DNA of 64,000 bases from an uncultured bacterium (GTDB lineage: Bacteria > Actinomycetota > Coriobacteriia > Coriobacteriales > Coriobacteriaceae). Numbering within the stretch: position 1 is the stretch's first letter; every line of letters begins with the position of its first letter. The stretch is taken from NCBI GenBank assembly GCA_958349055.1, contig CATWBO010000008.1:5544-69543 (forward strand), given 5' to 3'. Below are positions 17,742 through 24,798 of the stretch, in pieces. The translations under genes and the position numbers were made by a program. Under the pieces are notes generated by a model, which saw nothing but the letters and a program-made list of their open reading frames with translations, was not told the DNA's origin and made no database searches.

Positions 17742-19448
17742 CTACGAGTGCACGACCACGCACAGGCCGACTTTGATGCAGTCGTGAAGTGCCTTGGCGT
17801 CGGCCAGGCGCAGGTTGATGCAACCGTGGCTGCCGCACCACTTGTAGGAGTTGGGGTCGTCAAAGCTCTTGTCGTTTTGCCACGTTGCATCGTGGAAGCC
17901 GACCATGTTTCCCTCAAACGGCATCCAATAGCTTACCGGGCTCTCGTATTTGGGCTTGCCGGTCTCGGGGTCCTTGGCACCGATGAGTTTGCTGGCGCCG
18001 TCGTTGCTGTTGATCTGCCAGACGCCCTCGGGCGTGGCATCCTCGCCCGGCTTTCCCGAGATAAAGTTGGCCTCCCACACGATATTGCCGCTCTCGTCGT
18101 AGTAGCGCGCGTGCTGCTCGGACAGATCGACATCGACGTATGCCTTCCAGTCGGGCTCTCCCTTTGCGGTAAAGGTGTCGGCTTTCTGGGAGTATTTGAT
18201 CTCGATTTCGCCGGTCTGCTTGTTGTTAATGGCATCCTCGACCTGCTTTGCGAGCGAGCTGCTGTCGATGGACCAACCAAAGTCGCCGCCTTCGACGGCG
18301 CACTGCTTGCCATCGGCGCGCGTCCACCAGCGAGTGGAGCCCACGGTATTGAAGCCGTTGGCGAGCTCGGCTGCCCAGCTGCTGATCTGCGACGTATCGA
18401 GCGTGGGGTTGGCGGGATCGGCAAAGCTGATCCACTGCAACACGGAGCTGCCATCAACCTTGCCGGCATCCTCGCCGTTGAGCTTGAGGGTCACGTTGAC
18501 GCCCAGGAAGTTGTTGGCGGCATCGCATGCAGCCTGAATCTGATCATCGGTCAGCGTTCCATTGAGCGGCTCATAGGCATCGTTGCCGAGCTTGGAAAGA
18601 TCTACGGTCTCGGCCAGCGAGGCAAGCTCGAGCTCGGCATACTTAATGACATGCTCGCGGTTGAGTTTTTCGTTGGAGCGCGCCTTCTCGACGGTAAACT
18701 TGCCGGCCTGCTCGTCATAGGAGCTATTGGCCTCGAACGCGCCCGAACGGCCCTCGTTAAACTCGTCGATGGCGGCGCCCAGGTCTTCCTCAAACTTCTT
18801 TTGGTCAAAGGTATCGGAGAGCATGGACAGGTCGACATCCTGATCCAAGTCGACCTCGTCGGAAGCGACGGTGGATTTGGTCTTTCCGCCCAAGGACTCA
18901 ACGAGGCGGACGGGCCACATAAAGGACTCGTTGTGGCTAATGATCTCTTTTGCGGCTGCTTCGCCGTCGACGATGGGCTCATCGGACTCGGGCTGATAGG
19001 TCCAGCTAAAGTCATCGCCCGTGACGGTGAGCTTGTAGTGCTTCCATGCTGAGTTAACCTTGGTGGCGGCAGACGAGGCGTTGGAGAACGAGACATCCAC
19101 GCCGGCGATGGTGGTGTTGGGGTAGGCGACCTGCGAGAACGCTACGACACCCACGATGTAGACGATGGCGATAAGGCCCAGGACGACAAAGAGGGTCGTC
19201 TTCTTACCGGACTTTTTGTTGTCGACGGGCTTGCCTGCGAGGCCGCGGCCTCCTCGAGCATGTGTGGGAGCCTGCTTGGGAGCGTTGCCGCTTCCCTGAC
19301 GCTGCTGGTTCAGGCGCGGGGAAGCGTTTGCTGCACCTCGCTGCTGACCGTGACTCGGCGCGATAGGGCGCGGCGACTGAACGCCGCCGGTGTGCCTGCT
19401 CGGCTGCTGCGGATCGGGAATCAGTTGAGTTCGGTCGTTTCGCGACAT
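17742..19448 (-). CDS. L,D-transpeptidase with peptidoglycan-binding repeats (YkuD family)
   Basis: A 568-residue cell-wall enzyme. The N-terminal 80 residues are Pro/Gln/Arg-rich and cytoplasmic, then one transmembrane helix (TLFVVLGLIAIVYIVGVVAF) follows. The extracellular part contains putative peptidoglycan-binding-4 type domains, then a YkuD catalytic domain whose active-site SHGCINLRLADAKALH lies close to the C-terminus. It forms 3-3 crosslinks or attaches proteins to peptidoglycan. It is a single gene. Confidence 0.93.
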   Translation of the reverse strand: MSRNDRTQLIPDPQQPSRHTGGVQSPRPIAPSHGQQRGAANASPRLNQQRQGSGNAPKQAPTHARGGRGLAGKPVDNKKSGKKTTLFVVLGLIAIVYIVGVVAFSQVAYPNTTIAGVDVSFSNASSAATKVNSAWKHYKLTVTGDDFSWTYQPESDEPIVDGEAAAKEIISHNESFMWPVRLVESLGGKTKSTVASDEVDLDQDVDLSMLSDTFDQKKFEEDLGAAIDEFNEGRSGAFEANSSYDEQAGKFTVEKARSNEKLNREHVIKYAELELASLAETVDLSKLGNDAYEPLNGTLTDDQIQAACDAANNFLGVNVTLKLNGEDAGKVDGSSVLQWISFADPANPTLDTSQISSWAAELANGFNTVGSTRWWTRADGKQCAVEGGDFGWSIDSSSLAKQVEDAINNKQTGEIEIKYSQKADTFTAKGEPDWKAYVDVDLSEQHARYYDESGNIVWEANFISGKPGEDATPEGVWQINSNDGASKLIGAKDPETGKPKYESPVSYWMPFEGNMVGFHDATWQNDKSFDDPNSYKWCGSHGCINLRLADAKALHDCIKVGLCVVVHS

Positions 19449-19557
19449 CGTATCAATATCCTTCGAGTTTCGCCTTGCGGCTCATCGTGTTTTTACTGGG
19501 CTTGCATTATAGCGATTACCTAGTTGTTTGTGGTATGGAAACGGTGGCATTCAAAAG

Positions 19558-19579
19558 AGGTGGGACATTTGTCCCACCT
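19558..19579. repeat. Short palindrome, TGGGACA family copy 1
   Basis: GGTGGGACA (19559-19567), a two-base loop, then TGTCCCACC (19570-19578). It lies 20 bases past the stop side of the serine dehydratase gene, in the 149-base gap before the transpeptidase start. A related TGGGACAAA hairpin is at 24736. It could act as a terminator, but there is no strong T-run. Confidence 0.7.
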
Positions 19580-19597
19580 TTAAGTCGTCCTTTGTCG

Positions 19598-21205
19598 TTA
19601 TCCGCACATACCGCATTTTGCACAGGCCGAAAGCGCGGCCGGAGCCTGCGCGATGCCGCCCTTTGCCGTCTCGCGCAGCGTGGCCGGCAACGCGTGGCCC
19701 ACCGAGAGCATGACATGTGCCATCTGGTCAAACGGCACCAGGCTCTTAATGCCGGCGAGGGCGAGTTGTGCCGAGCTAAAGGCCGCCGCCACGCCGATGG
19801 CGTTGCGGTTTTGGCAGGGCACCTCCACGAGGCCACCGACGGGGTCGCAAACGAGGCCCAGCAGGTTGCTCAGCGCGATGGAACTGGCGTTGAGCGCCTG
19901 CTCGGGCGTGCCGCCGAGCATCTGCACCAGCGCGGCGGCAGCCATGGCGGCCGCACTTCCGACCTCGGCCTGACAGCCGCCCTCGGCGCCGGCAACGCAG
20001 GCGCTTGTGGCGAGGTTGAGGCCGATGGCGGCTGCGCAGTAGAGCGCGTCCATGACCTGCTCGTCGTCGAGCTGGAGGTGGTCGGCGAGTGCCAGCACGC
20101 AGCCGGGTACGACGCCTGCGGAGCCTGCCGTGGGGGCAGCGACGATCACACCCATCGTGGCTGAGCGCTCGAGCACGGCCATGGCGCGGACCACGGCGTC
20201 GGTCTGGACGGCGCCCATCAGGCTTGTGCTTAGATCGTTTCGGCTGCTGGCATCGACGAGCTTTGCCTCGCCGCCGATGAGGCCGCCGAGCGAACGCTGC
20301 GGATTGACGATGGGGGCTGTGGTCTCTTCGCGCATAACCTCGAGTACGCGGCGCATGGCGGCGACGGCGTGGGTCTCGCCGGTCAGACGCGCCTCGCGTA
20401 CAGCCATGACGGCGCCGATGCTGAGCCCCAGTTCCTCGCAAGCATCGAGCAGCTGCTCGCCGTCGTCGAAGATTTCCTTGGCCGAGACGCCGGGGGAGAG
20501 CGATGAGGCAGAACCGGGGAGCTCGATAAAGGTCGCGTAATCGACATTGTCGAGCTTGCGTAGCATGGGGATAACGGTGTCGTCGGGCGCGCCGTCGGTC
20601 TCAAAGACGGAGTAGGCCTGGCCGCCCACTTCGGTGCGGTAGGTGCGGCAGAAGGCGATGTTCACATGGGCGTAGGCGAGCAGGTTGGTGAGCGCGGCGA
20701 GCACGCCGGGGACGTCCTGGTGCGCCACGAAGAGCGTTGAATACATGCCCGAGATGTCGACGCCGACGCCGTTGATGCGGCTGATGCGCATCTTGCCGCC
20801 GCCCAGGCTCTCGCCACGGACTTGCGCCGTGGCGCCCGTGGCGTCGACCATGTCGATGTCGACGGTATTGGGGTGGATGGAGGCGTCGTCGCCCTTGATG
20901 TCAAAGTGATATTCGAGGCCCTGCTCGTGCGCGAGCTCGAAGGCCTGCTTGATGTTCTCGTCATCGGTGTCGAGGCCCAGGATGCCTGCGACGAGCGCAC
21001 GGTCGGTGCCGTGGCCGCGGTAGGTGTGGGCAAAGGAGTTCCACAGGCCAAAGGTGACTTTGGTGATGCGGCCTTCCAGCAGGCTGGCGGCAACTTGGGC
21101 GCACCGCAGGGCGCCGGCAGTGTGCGATGAACTGGGGCCGACCATGACGGGGCCCAAGATCTCGAATGCCGAGGTCGTAGCTAGTGTTTGCGGCTTGCCT
21201 GCCAT
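19598..21205 (-). CDS. sdaA: L-serine ammonia-lyase, single-chain iron-sulfur type
   Basis: Deaminates L-serine to pyruvate with an oxygen-sensitive 4Fe-4S cluster. At 535 residues it carries the beta part (ILGPVMVGPSSSHTAGA near residue 15), an ACT-like region around 190-260, and then the alpha part with NPQRSLGGLIGGEA, AGSAGVVPGCVLALADHL and VCDPVGGLVEVPCQNRN. It ends in ACAKCGMCG, extra cysteines that may help cluster binding. Start MAGKPQT at 21205 follows AAAGGAG. The longer frame to 21436 runs through a large inverted repeat and was rejected. Confidence 0.92.
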   Translation of the reverse strand: MAGKPQTLATTSAFEILGPVMVGPSSSHTAGALRCAQVAASLLEGRITKVTFGLWNSFAHTYRGHGTDRALVAGILGLDTDDENIKQAFELAHEQGLEYHFDIKGDDASIHPNTVDIDMVDATGATAQVRGESLGGGKMRISRINGVGVDISGMYSTLFVAHQDVPGVLAALTNLLAYAHVNIAFCRTYRTEVGGQAYSVFETDGAPDDTVIPMLRKLDNVDYATFIELPGSASSLSPGVSAKEIFDDGEQLLDACEELGLSIGAVMAVREARLTGETHAVAAMRRVLEVMREETTAPIVNPQRSLGGLIGGEAKLVDASSRNDLSTSLMGAVQTDAVVRAMAVLERSATMGVIVAAPTAGSAGVVPGCVLALADHLQLDDEQVMDALYCAAAIGLNLATSACVAGAEGGCQAEVGSAAAMAAAALVQMLGGTPEQALNASSIALSNLLGLVCDPVGGLVEVPCQNRNAIGVAAAFSSAQLALAGIKSLVPFDQMAHVMLSVGHALPATLRETAKGGIAQAPAALSACAKCGMCG

Positions 21206-21233
21206 GGCTGCTCCTTTGTTTTGTCCCGTCGTC

Positions 21234-21348
21234 CCGAGGGCTTTGGTATTTGGTCGCCTGCTCGGACAGTCCTGCTCGCACGGAGAGCACATTAAGTGCT
21301 CTCCGGCTCGTGCGGAACTCGCGATCGACCAAATACCAAAGCCCTCGG
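21234..21348. repeat. Large nested inverted repeat upstream of the serine dehydratase gene
   Basis: A 23-base arm (21234-21256, beginning CCGAGGGCTTTGGTATTTGG) is perfectly complementary to 21326-21348. Inside, CGGAGAGCAC (21281-21290) pairs with GTGCTCTCCG (21296-21305) around a five-base loop, and partial pairing joins the two. Whole structure about 115 bases, ending 29 bases from the sdaA start codon. It could be a leader structure or a mobile palindrome. Confidence 0.85.
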
Positions 21349-21445
21349 AACTTAGGATACATGGTTGGCGCAGCCAGGTGGCAAAATTCATTAGCCGGAG
21401 ACGCTGTACGGTTTCATATCGAAACATCACCACCACCGGTTTAAT

Positions 21446-21482
21446 AAAAAAGAAGTACCGCTTGGGGGCGGTACTTCTTTTT
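21446..21482 (-). terminator. Intrinsic terminator downstream of metK
   Basis: AAAAAAGAAGTACCGC pairs with GCGGTACTTCTTTTT around a short G-rich loop. The A-run on one side and T-run on the other make it functional in both directions. It lies 38 bases past the metK stop codon. Confidence 0.92.
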
Positions 21483-21519
21483 AAAGCGTGTGTGTTGTTG
21501 CGACCTTAATGGTTCTTAA

Positions 21520-22800
21520 TTAGAGGCCGCAGGCTGCTTTGAGTTCTTCGACTCGGTCGGTATTCTCCCAGGTGAAGTCGGCGTCTTCTCGGCCGAAGTG
21601 ACCGTAGGCTGCCGTCTTTTCGTAGATGGGGCGACGCAGGTCCAGGTCGCGGATGATTGCGCCCGGGCGCAGGTCGAAGGTCTTCTCTACGGCTTCAACG
21701 ATCTTGTCCTCGGCAACATGTGCGGTACCGAAGGTGTCGACCATGATTGAGAGGGGCTTGGAAACGCCGATGGCGTAGGCAAGCTCGACTTCGCAGCGGT
21801 CGGCCAGGCCGGCGGCGACCACGTTCTTGGCGACCCAGCGCGCGGCATACGCGGCGGAGCGGTCAACCTTGGTGCAGTCCTTGCCGCTAAAGGCGCCGCC
21901 GCCGTGACGGCCGTAGCCGCCGTAGGTGTCGACGATGATCTTGCGGCCGGTCAGGCCCGTGTCGCCCATGGGGCCGCCCACAACAAAGCGACCGGTGGGG
22001 TTCACGTAGATGTCCGCGTTGTCCCACGGCATGTTCTCGGCGGCCATGACCGGGGTGATGACGTGCTCGATGAGGTCGGCCTTGATCTTGCCCATGTCCT
22101 CGATCTCGGCGGCGTGCTGCGTGGAGATGACGATGGTCGTGACCTCGACGGGCTTGCCGTCCTCGTAGCGCACGGTGACCTGGGTCTTGCCGTCGGGGCG
22201 CAGGTAGGGCAGAGTGCCGTCGTGGCGAACAGCGGCCAGGCGCTCGGCCAGGCGGCTTGCCAGGTAGTGCGGCATGGGCATGAGGGTCTTGGTCTCGTTG
22301 GAGGCATAACCGAACATCATGCCCTGGTCGCCGGCGCCGATCAGGTCGATCGGGTCTGTGGTAGCGCCGGTCTGGGTCTCGAAGGACTCGTCAACGCCCT
22401 GGGCGATATCGGGCGACTGCTCGTGGATGAGGCTCATGACGCCGCAGGTATCGCAGTCAAAACCGAACTTTGCGCGGTTGTAGCCAATGCGGCGGATAAC
22501 GCCACGGGCAATCTCCTGCACGTCGACGTAGGCCTGGGTGCGGATCTCGCCGGCAACGATGACGGTACCGGTGGTCACGAGGGTCTCGCAGGCGCAGCGG
22601 ACGTTCTCCACGTTGGCAGGCACGCCGTTGGGGGCGATGTAGCCCTGCTCCTGGAGCTCTATTTCTTTGGCGAGGATTGCGTCGAGGACGGCGTCGCTGA
22701 TCTGGTCAGCGATCTTATCGGGATGGCCTTCGGTCACCGACTCCGACGTAAAAACAAAGGACCCGTGTTGGGGTGGGATGGAACGAAGTTCTTCTGACAT
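21520..22800 (-). CDS. metK: S-adenosylmethionine synthetase
   Basis: Makes SAM from methionine and ATP. The 426-residue protein shows FTSESVTEGHPDKIADQISD near the N-terminus, the GAGDQGMMFGYA motif, GRFVVGGPMGDTGLTGRKII and GGGAFSGKDCTKVDRSAAY. It is slightly longer than the Escherichia coli enzyme (384), with the extra residues spread in loops. A GAAAGGA ribosome site precedes the ATG. A 7-base-pair GC hairpin lies in the leader. Confidence 0.97.
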   Translation of the reverse strand: MSEELRSIPPQHGSFVFTSESVTEGHPDKIADQISDAVLDAILAKEIELQEQGYIAPNGVPANVENVRCACETLVTTGTVIVAGEIRTQAYVDVQEIARGVIRRIGYNRAKFGFDCDTCGVMSLIHEQSPDIAQGVDESFETQTGATTDPIDLIGAGDQGMMFGYASNETKTLMPMPHYLASRLAERLAAVRHDGTLPYLRPDGKTQVTVRYEDGKPVEVTTIVISTQHAAEIEDMGKIKADLIEHVITPVMAAENMPWDNADIYVNPTGRFVVGGPMGDTGLTGRKIIVDTYGGYGRHGGGAFSGKDCTKVDRSAAYAARWVAKNVVAAGLADRCEVELAYAIGVSKPLSIMVDTFGTAHVAEDKIVEAVEKTFDLRPGAIIRDLDLRRPIYEKTAAYGHFGREDADFTWENTDRVEELKAACGL

Positions 22801-22822
22801 GATTGTCCTTTCAAAAACGTGT

Positions 22823-22849
22823 CCCGGCGACCGTTACCATTCCGCCGGG
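22823..22849 (-). promoter_or_regulatory. Hairpin in the metK 5' leader
   Basis: CCCGGCG and CGCCGGG form a 7-base-pair stem around a 13-base loop, ending about 20 bases before the metK start codon and close to the ribosome site. It does not match any SAM riboswitch class that I can recall, so a regulatory role is only possible. Confidence 0.35.
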
Positions 22850-23007
22850 CTCTCTATGCAAGGGCATATACTAGCGTGTTTACTGAATATTCACAGCGTT
22901 TCCGCACGTTTTGCCCAATGTTCAACATTTCGACTCAAGTTGATGGCCATTGGGTAATCGTTGGGGACGTTCTTAAACGACTAGTCAAAAGGGACACTCT
23001 TCCGAGG

Positions 23008-23099
23008 CACTCATTGGGGACAGACTTAAATGACCGGCCTTACCTAAGTGCCGACAGGTTGCCCAAAGACTTGTCATTTAAGTCTGTCCCCAATAAGTG
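23008..23099. repeat. Long palindrome, GGGGACAGACTTAAATGA family
   Basis: The arm 23013-23033 (ATTGGGGACAGACTTAAATG then A) is perfectly complementary to 23074-23094. CACT/AGTG beyond one mismatch extends each arm to 26 bases. The loop is 40 bases. It sits in the 382-base gap between the divergent metK and gltX. The GGGGACAG termini recall palindromes associated with REP-type tyrosine transposases; no transposase is nearby. Confidence 0.85.
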
Positions 23100-23182
23100 G
23101 GTCGGTGCCCTTTGTGCGGAGGTTGCTTTGTTGCTTTATACTGATGCGGTTAGACATCCATCCTGCAATCGAGGAGATTTCC

Positions 23183-24658
23183 ATGGCATCAGACGTTCGC
23201 GTCCGCTTTGCACCCTCACCGACGGGCAAGCTGCACATCGGCGGCGCCCGCACCGCTATCTATAACTGGGCTTTCGCCCGCGCAAACGGCGGCACGTTCA
23301 TTCTGCGCATTGACGACACCGACCCCACTCGCTCCACCGACGAGAACACGCAGATCATCCTGCGCGCCATGCGTTGGCTGGGTCTGGACTGGGACGAGGG
23401 TCCCGAGGTGGGTGGCGACTTTGGTCCCTACGCACAGACCGAGCGCCTGGACCTGTATAAGCAGGCCGCCCAGAAGCTCTGGGACGAAGGCAAGGCCTAT
23501 CCCTGCTTCTGCACCAAGGAGCAGCTCGACGCCGACCGCAAGGCCGCGCAGGAGTGTAAGGACCCCTTTCAGGGCTATCAGCGCCGCTGCCGCGATCTTG
23601 ATCCCGAGGAGGCCCGCCGCCGCATCGAGGCCGGCGAGCCCTACGTCCTGCGCATCAAGGTTCCCGAGGACCGCGGCGACGTCGTCATCCACGATGCCGT
23701 CCACGGCGAGGTGACCTTCGACGCCAAGGAGCTCGACGACTTCGTCATCTTCCGCTCCGATGGCACGCCCACGTACAACTTCGCGACCGTCGTCGACGAC
23801 GCCATGATGAAGATCACCCATGTCATCCGCGGCGACGACCACCTGTCCAACACCCCGCGTCAGGTCATGGTCTACGAGGCCCTCGGCGCGCCCGTGCCCA
23901 CGTTCGCCCACATCTCCATGATCCTGGGGGCCGATGGCAAAAAGCTCTCCAAGCGCCACGGCGCCACTTCGGTGGAGGAGTACCGCGACGCCGGCTACCT
24001 GTCCGACGCCTTCGTCAACTACCTGGCGCTGCTCGGCTGGTCGCTCGACGGCGAGACCACGATCATTCCGCGCGATGTCCTGGCCAGCAAGTTCTCGCTC
24101 GACCGCATCTCCAAGAACCCGGCGACCTTTGACCCCAAGAAGCTCGATTGGGTCAATGCCGAGTACATCAACGGCATGTCCGATGCTCAGTTTGCCGATG
24201 AGATCATGGTCCCCGAGCTGCACGAGGCGGGTCTCATCGAGGGCAACGTCGAGTACGGCGAGGACTGGATTGATGCGCTTGCCGCCATCGTCAAGCCGCG
24301 CACCAAGATGCCGGCCGACGCCGTGACCGTCGCCGCTCCCATCTTTGCTACGGCCGAGACGCTCGAGTATGACGAGAAATCCGTTAACAAGGGCCTGGCA
24401 AAGGAAGGCATGGGCGCCATTCTGGATGCCGCCAAGGCTGCGCTTGAGGGCGTGGACGAGTGGGCTGCCGAGGCCATCGACGCCGCGCTTGAACCGCTGC
24501 CCGAGCAGATGGACCTTAAGAAGCGCGTGGTGTTCCAGGCCGTGCGCGTTGCCGTCTGCGGCAACATGGTGAGCCCTCCGCTGGGCGAGACCATGGCGCT
24601 CGTCGGCCGCGACGACTGCCTGGCGCGCATCGACCGCGCCCGCACGATGGCGCTGTAA
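23183..24658 (+). CDS. gltX: Glutamate--tRNA ligase
   Basis: Charges tRNA-Glu. The 491-residue class I synthetase has FAPSPTGKLHIGGARTA (HIGH motif as HIGG) at the N-terminus and KKLSKRHGA (KMSKS motif) in the middle, then an alpha-helical anticodon-binding domain. ATG 23183 follows GAGGAG at 23171-23176 and gives the family start MASDVRVRFAPSP. The longer frame from 23048 is unsupported. A TATACT at 23137-23142 is a likely -10 element. Confidence 0.97.
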   Translation: MASDVRVRFAPSPTGKLHIGGARTAIYNWAFARANGGTFILRIDDTDPTRSTDENTQIILRAMRWLGLDWDEGPEVGGDFGPYAQTERLDLYKQAAQKLWDEGKAYPCFCTKEQLDADRKAAQECKDPFQGYQRRCRDLDPEEARRRIEAGEPYVLRIKVPEDRGDVVIHDAVHGEVTFDAKELDDFVIFRSDGTPTYNFATVVDDAMMKITHVIRGDDHLSNTPRQVMVYEALGAPVPTFAHISMILGADGKKLSKRHGATSVEEYRDAGYLSDAFVNYLALLGWSLDGETTIIPRDVLASKFSLDRISKNPATFDPKKLDWVNAEYINGMSDAQFADEIMVPELHEAGLIEGNVEYGEDWIDALAAIVKPRTKMPADAVTVAAPIFATAETLEYDEKSVNKGLAKEGMGAILDAAKAALEGVDEWAAEAIDAALEPLPEQMDLKKRVVFQAVRVAVCGNMVSPPLGETMALVGRDDCLARIDRARTMAL

Positions 24659-24681
24659 TCGCCGCGCAAACGTTTGTATCC

Positions 24682-24714
24682 GAGCCCCGCTCCCCACGAG
24701 TGGGGCTCTTGTTT
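24682..24714 (+). terminator. Terminator after gltX
   Basis: GAGCCCC (24682-24688) pairs with GGGGCTC (24702-24708), followed by TTGTTT. It lies 23 bases past the gltX stop. Confidence 0.75.
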
Positions 24715-24735
24715 CTGCCCCGATGAGTGGGTTGC

Positions 24736-24766
24736 TGGGACAAAATAATCAGTAGTGTTTGTCCCA
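24736..24766. repeat. Short palindrome, TGGGACA family copy 2
   Basis: TGGGACAAA (24736-24744) and TTTGTCCCA (24758-24766) pair perfectly over nine bases around a 13-base loop. It lies 32 bases before priA. Related to the hairpin at 19558. Confidence 0.75.
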
Positions 24767-24798
24767 CCCCTTTCAGGTCCGTTCGTTAGAGGTGGCGT

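Noticed and set aside
19475..20164. Frame on the + strand opposite the serine dehydratase gene
   Set aside because: Low-complexity shadow with no motif. The - strand protein has the iron-sulfur dehydratase blocks.
22801..22960. Possible SAM riboswitch ahead of metK
   Set aside because: Only a 7-base-pair hairpin is seen. The core motifs of the SAM classes I know are missing. It was kept as a low-confidence leader hairpin only.
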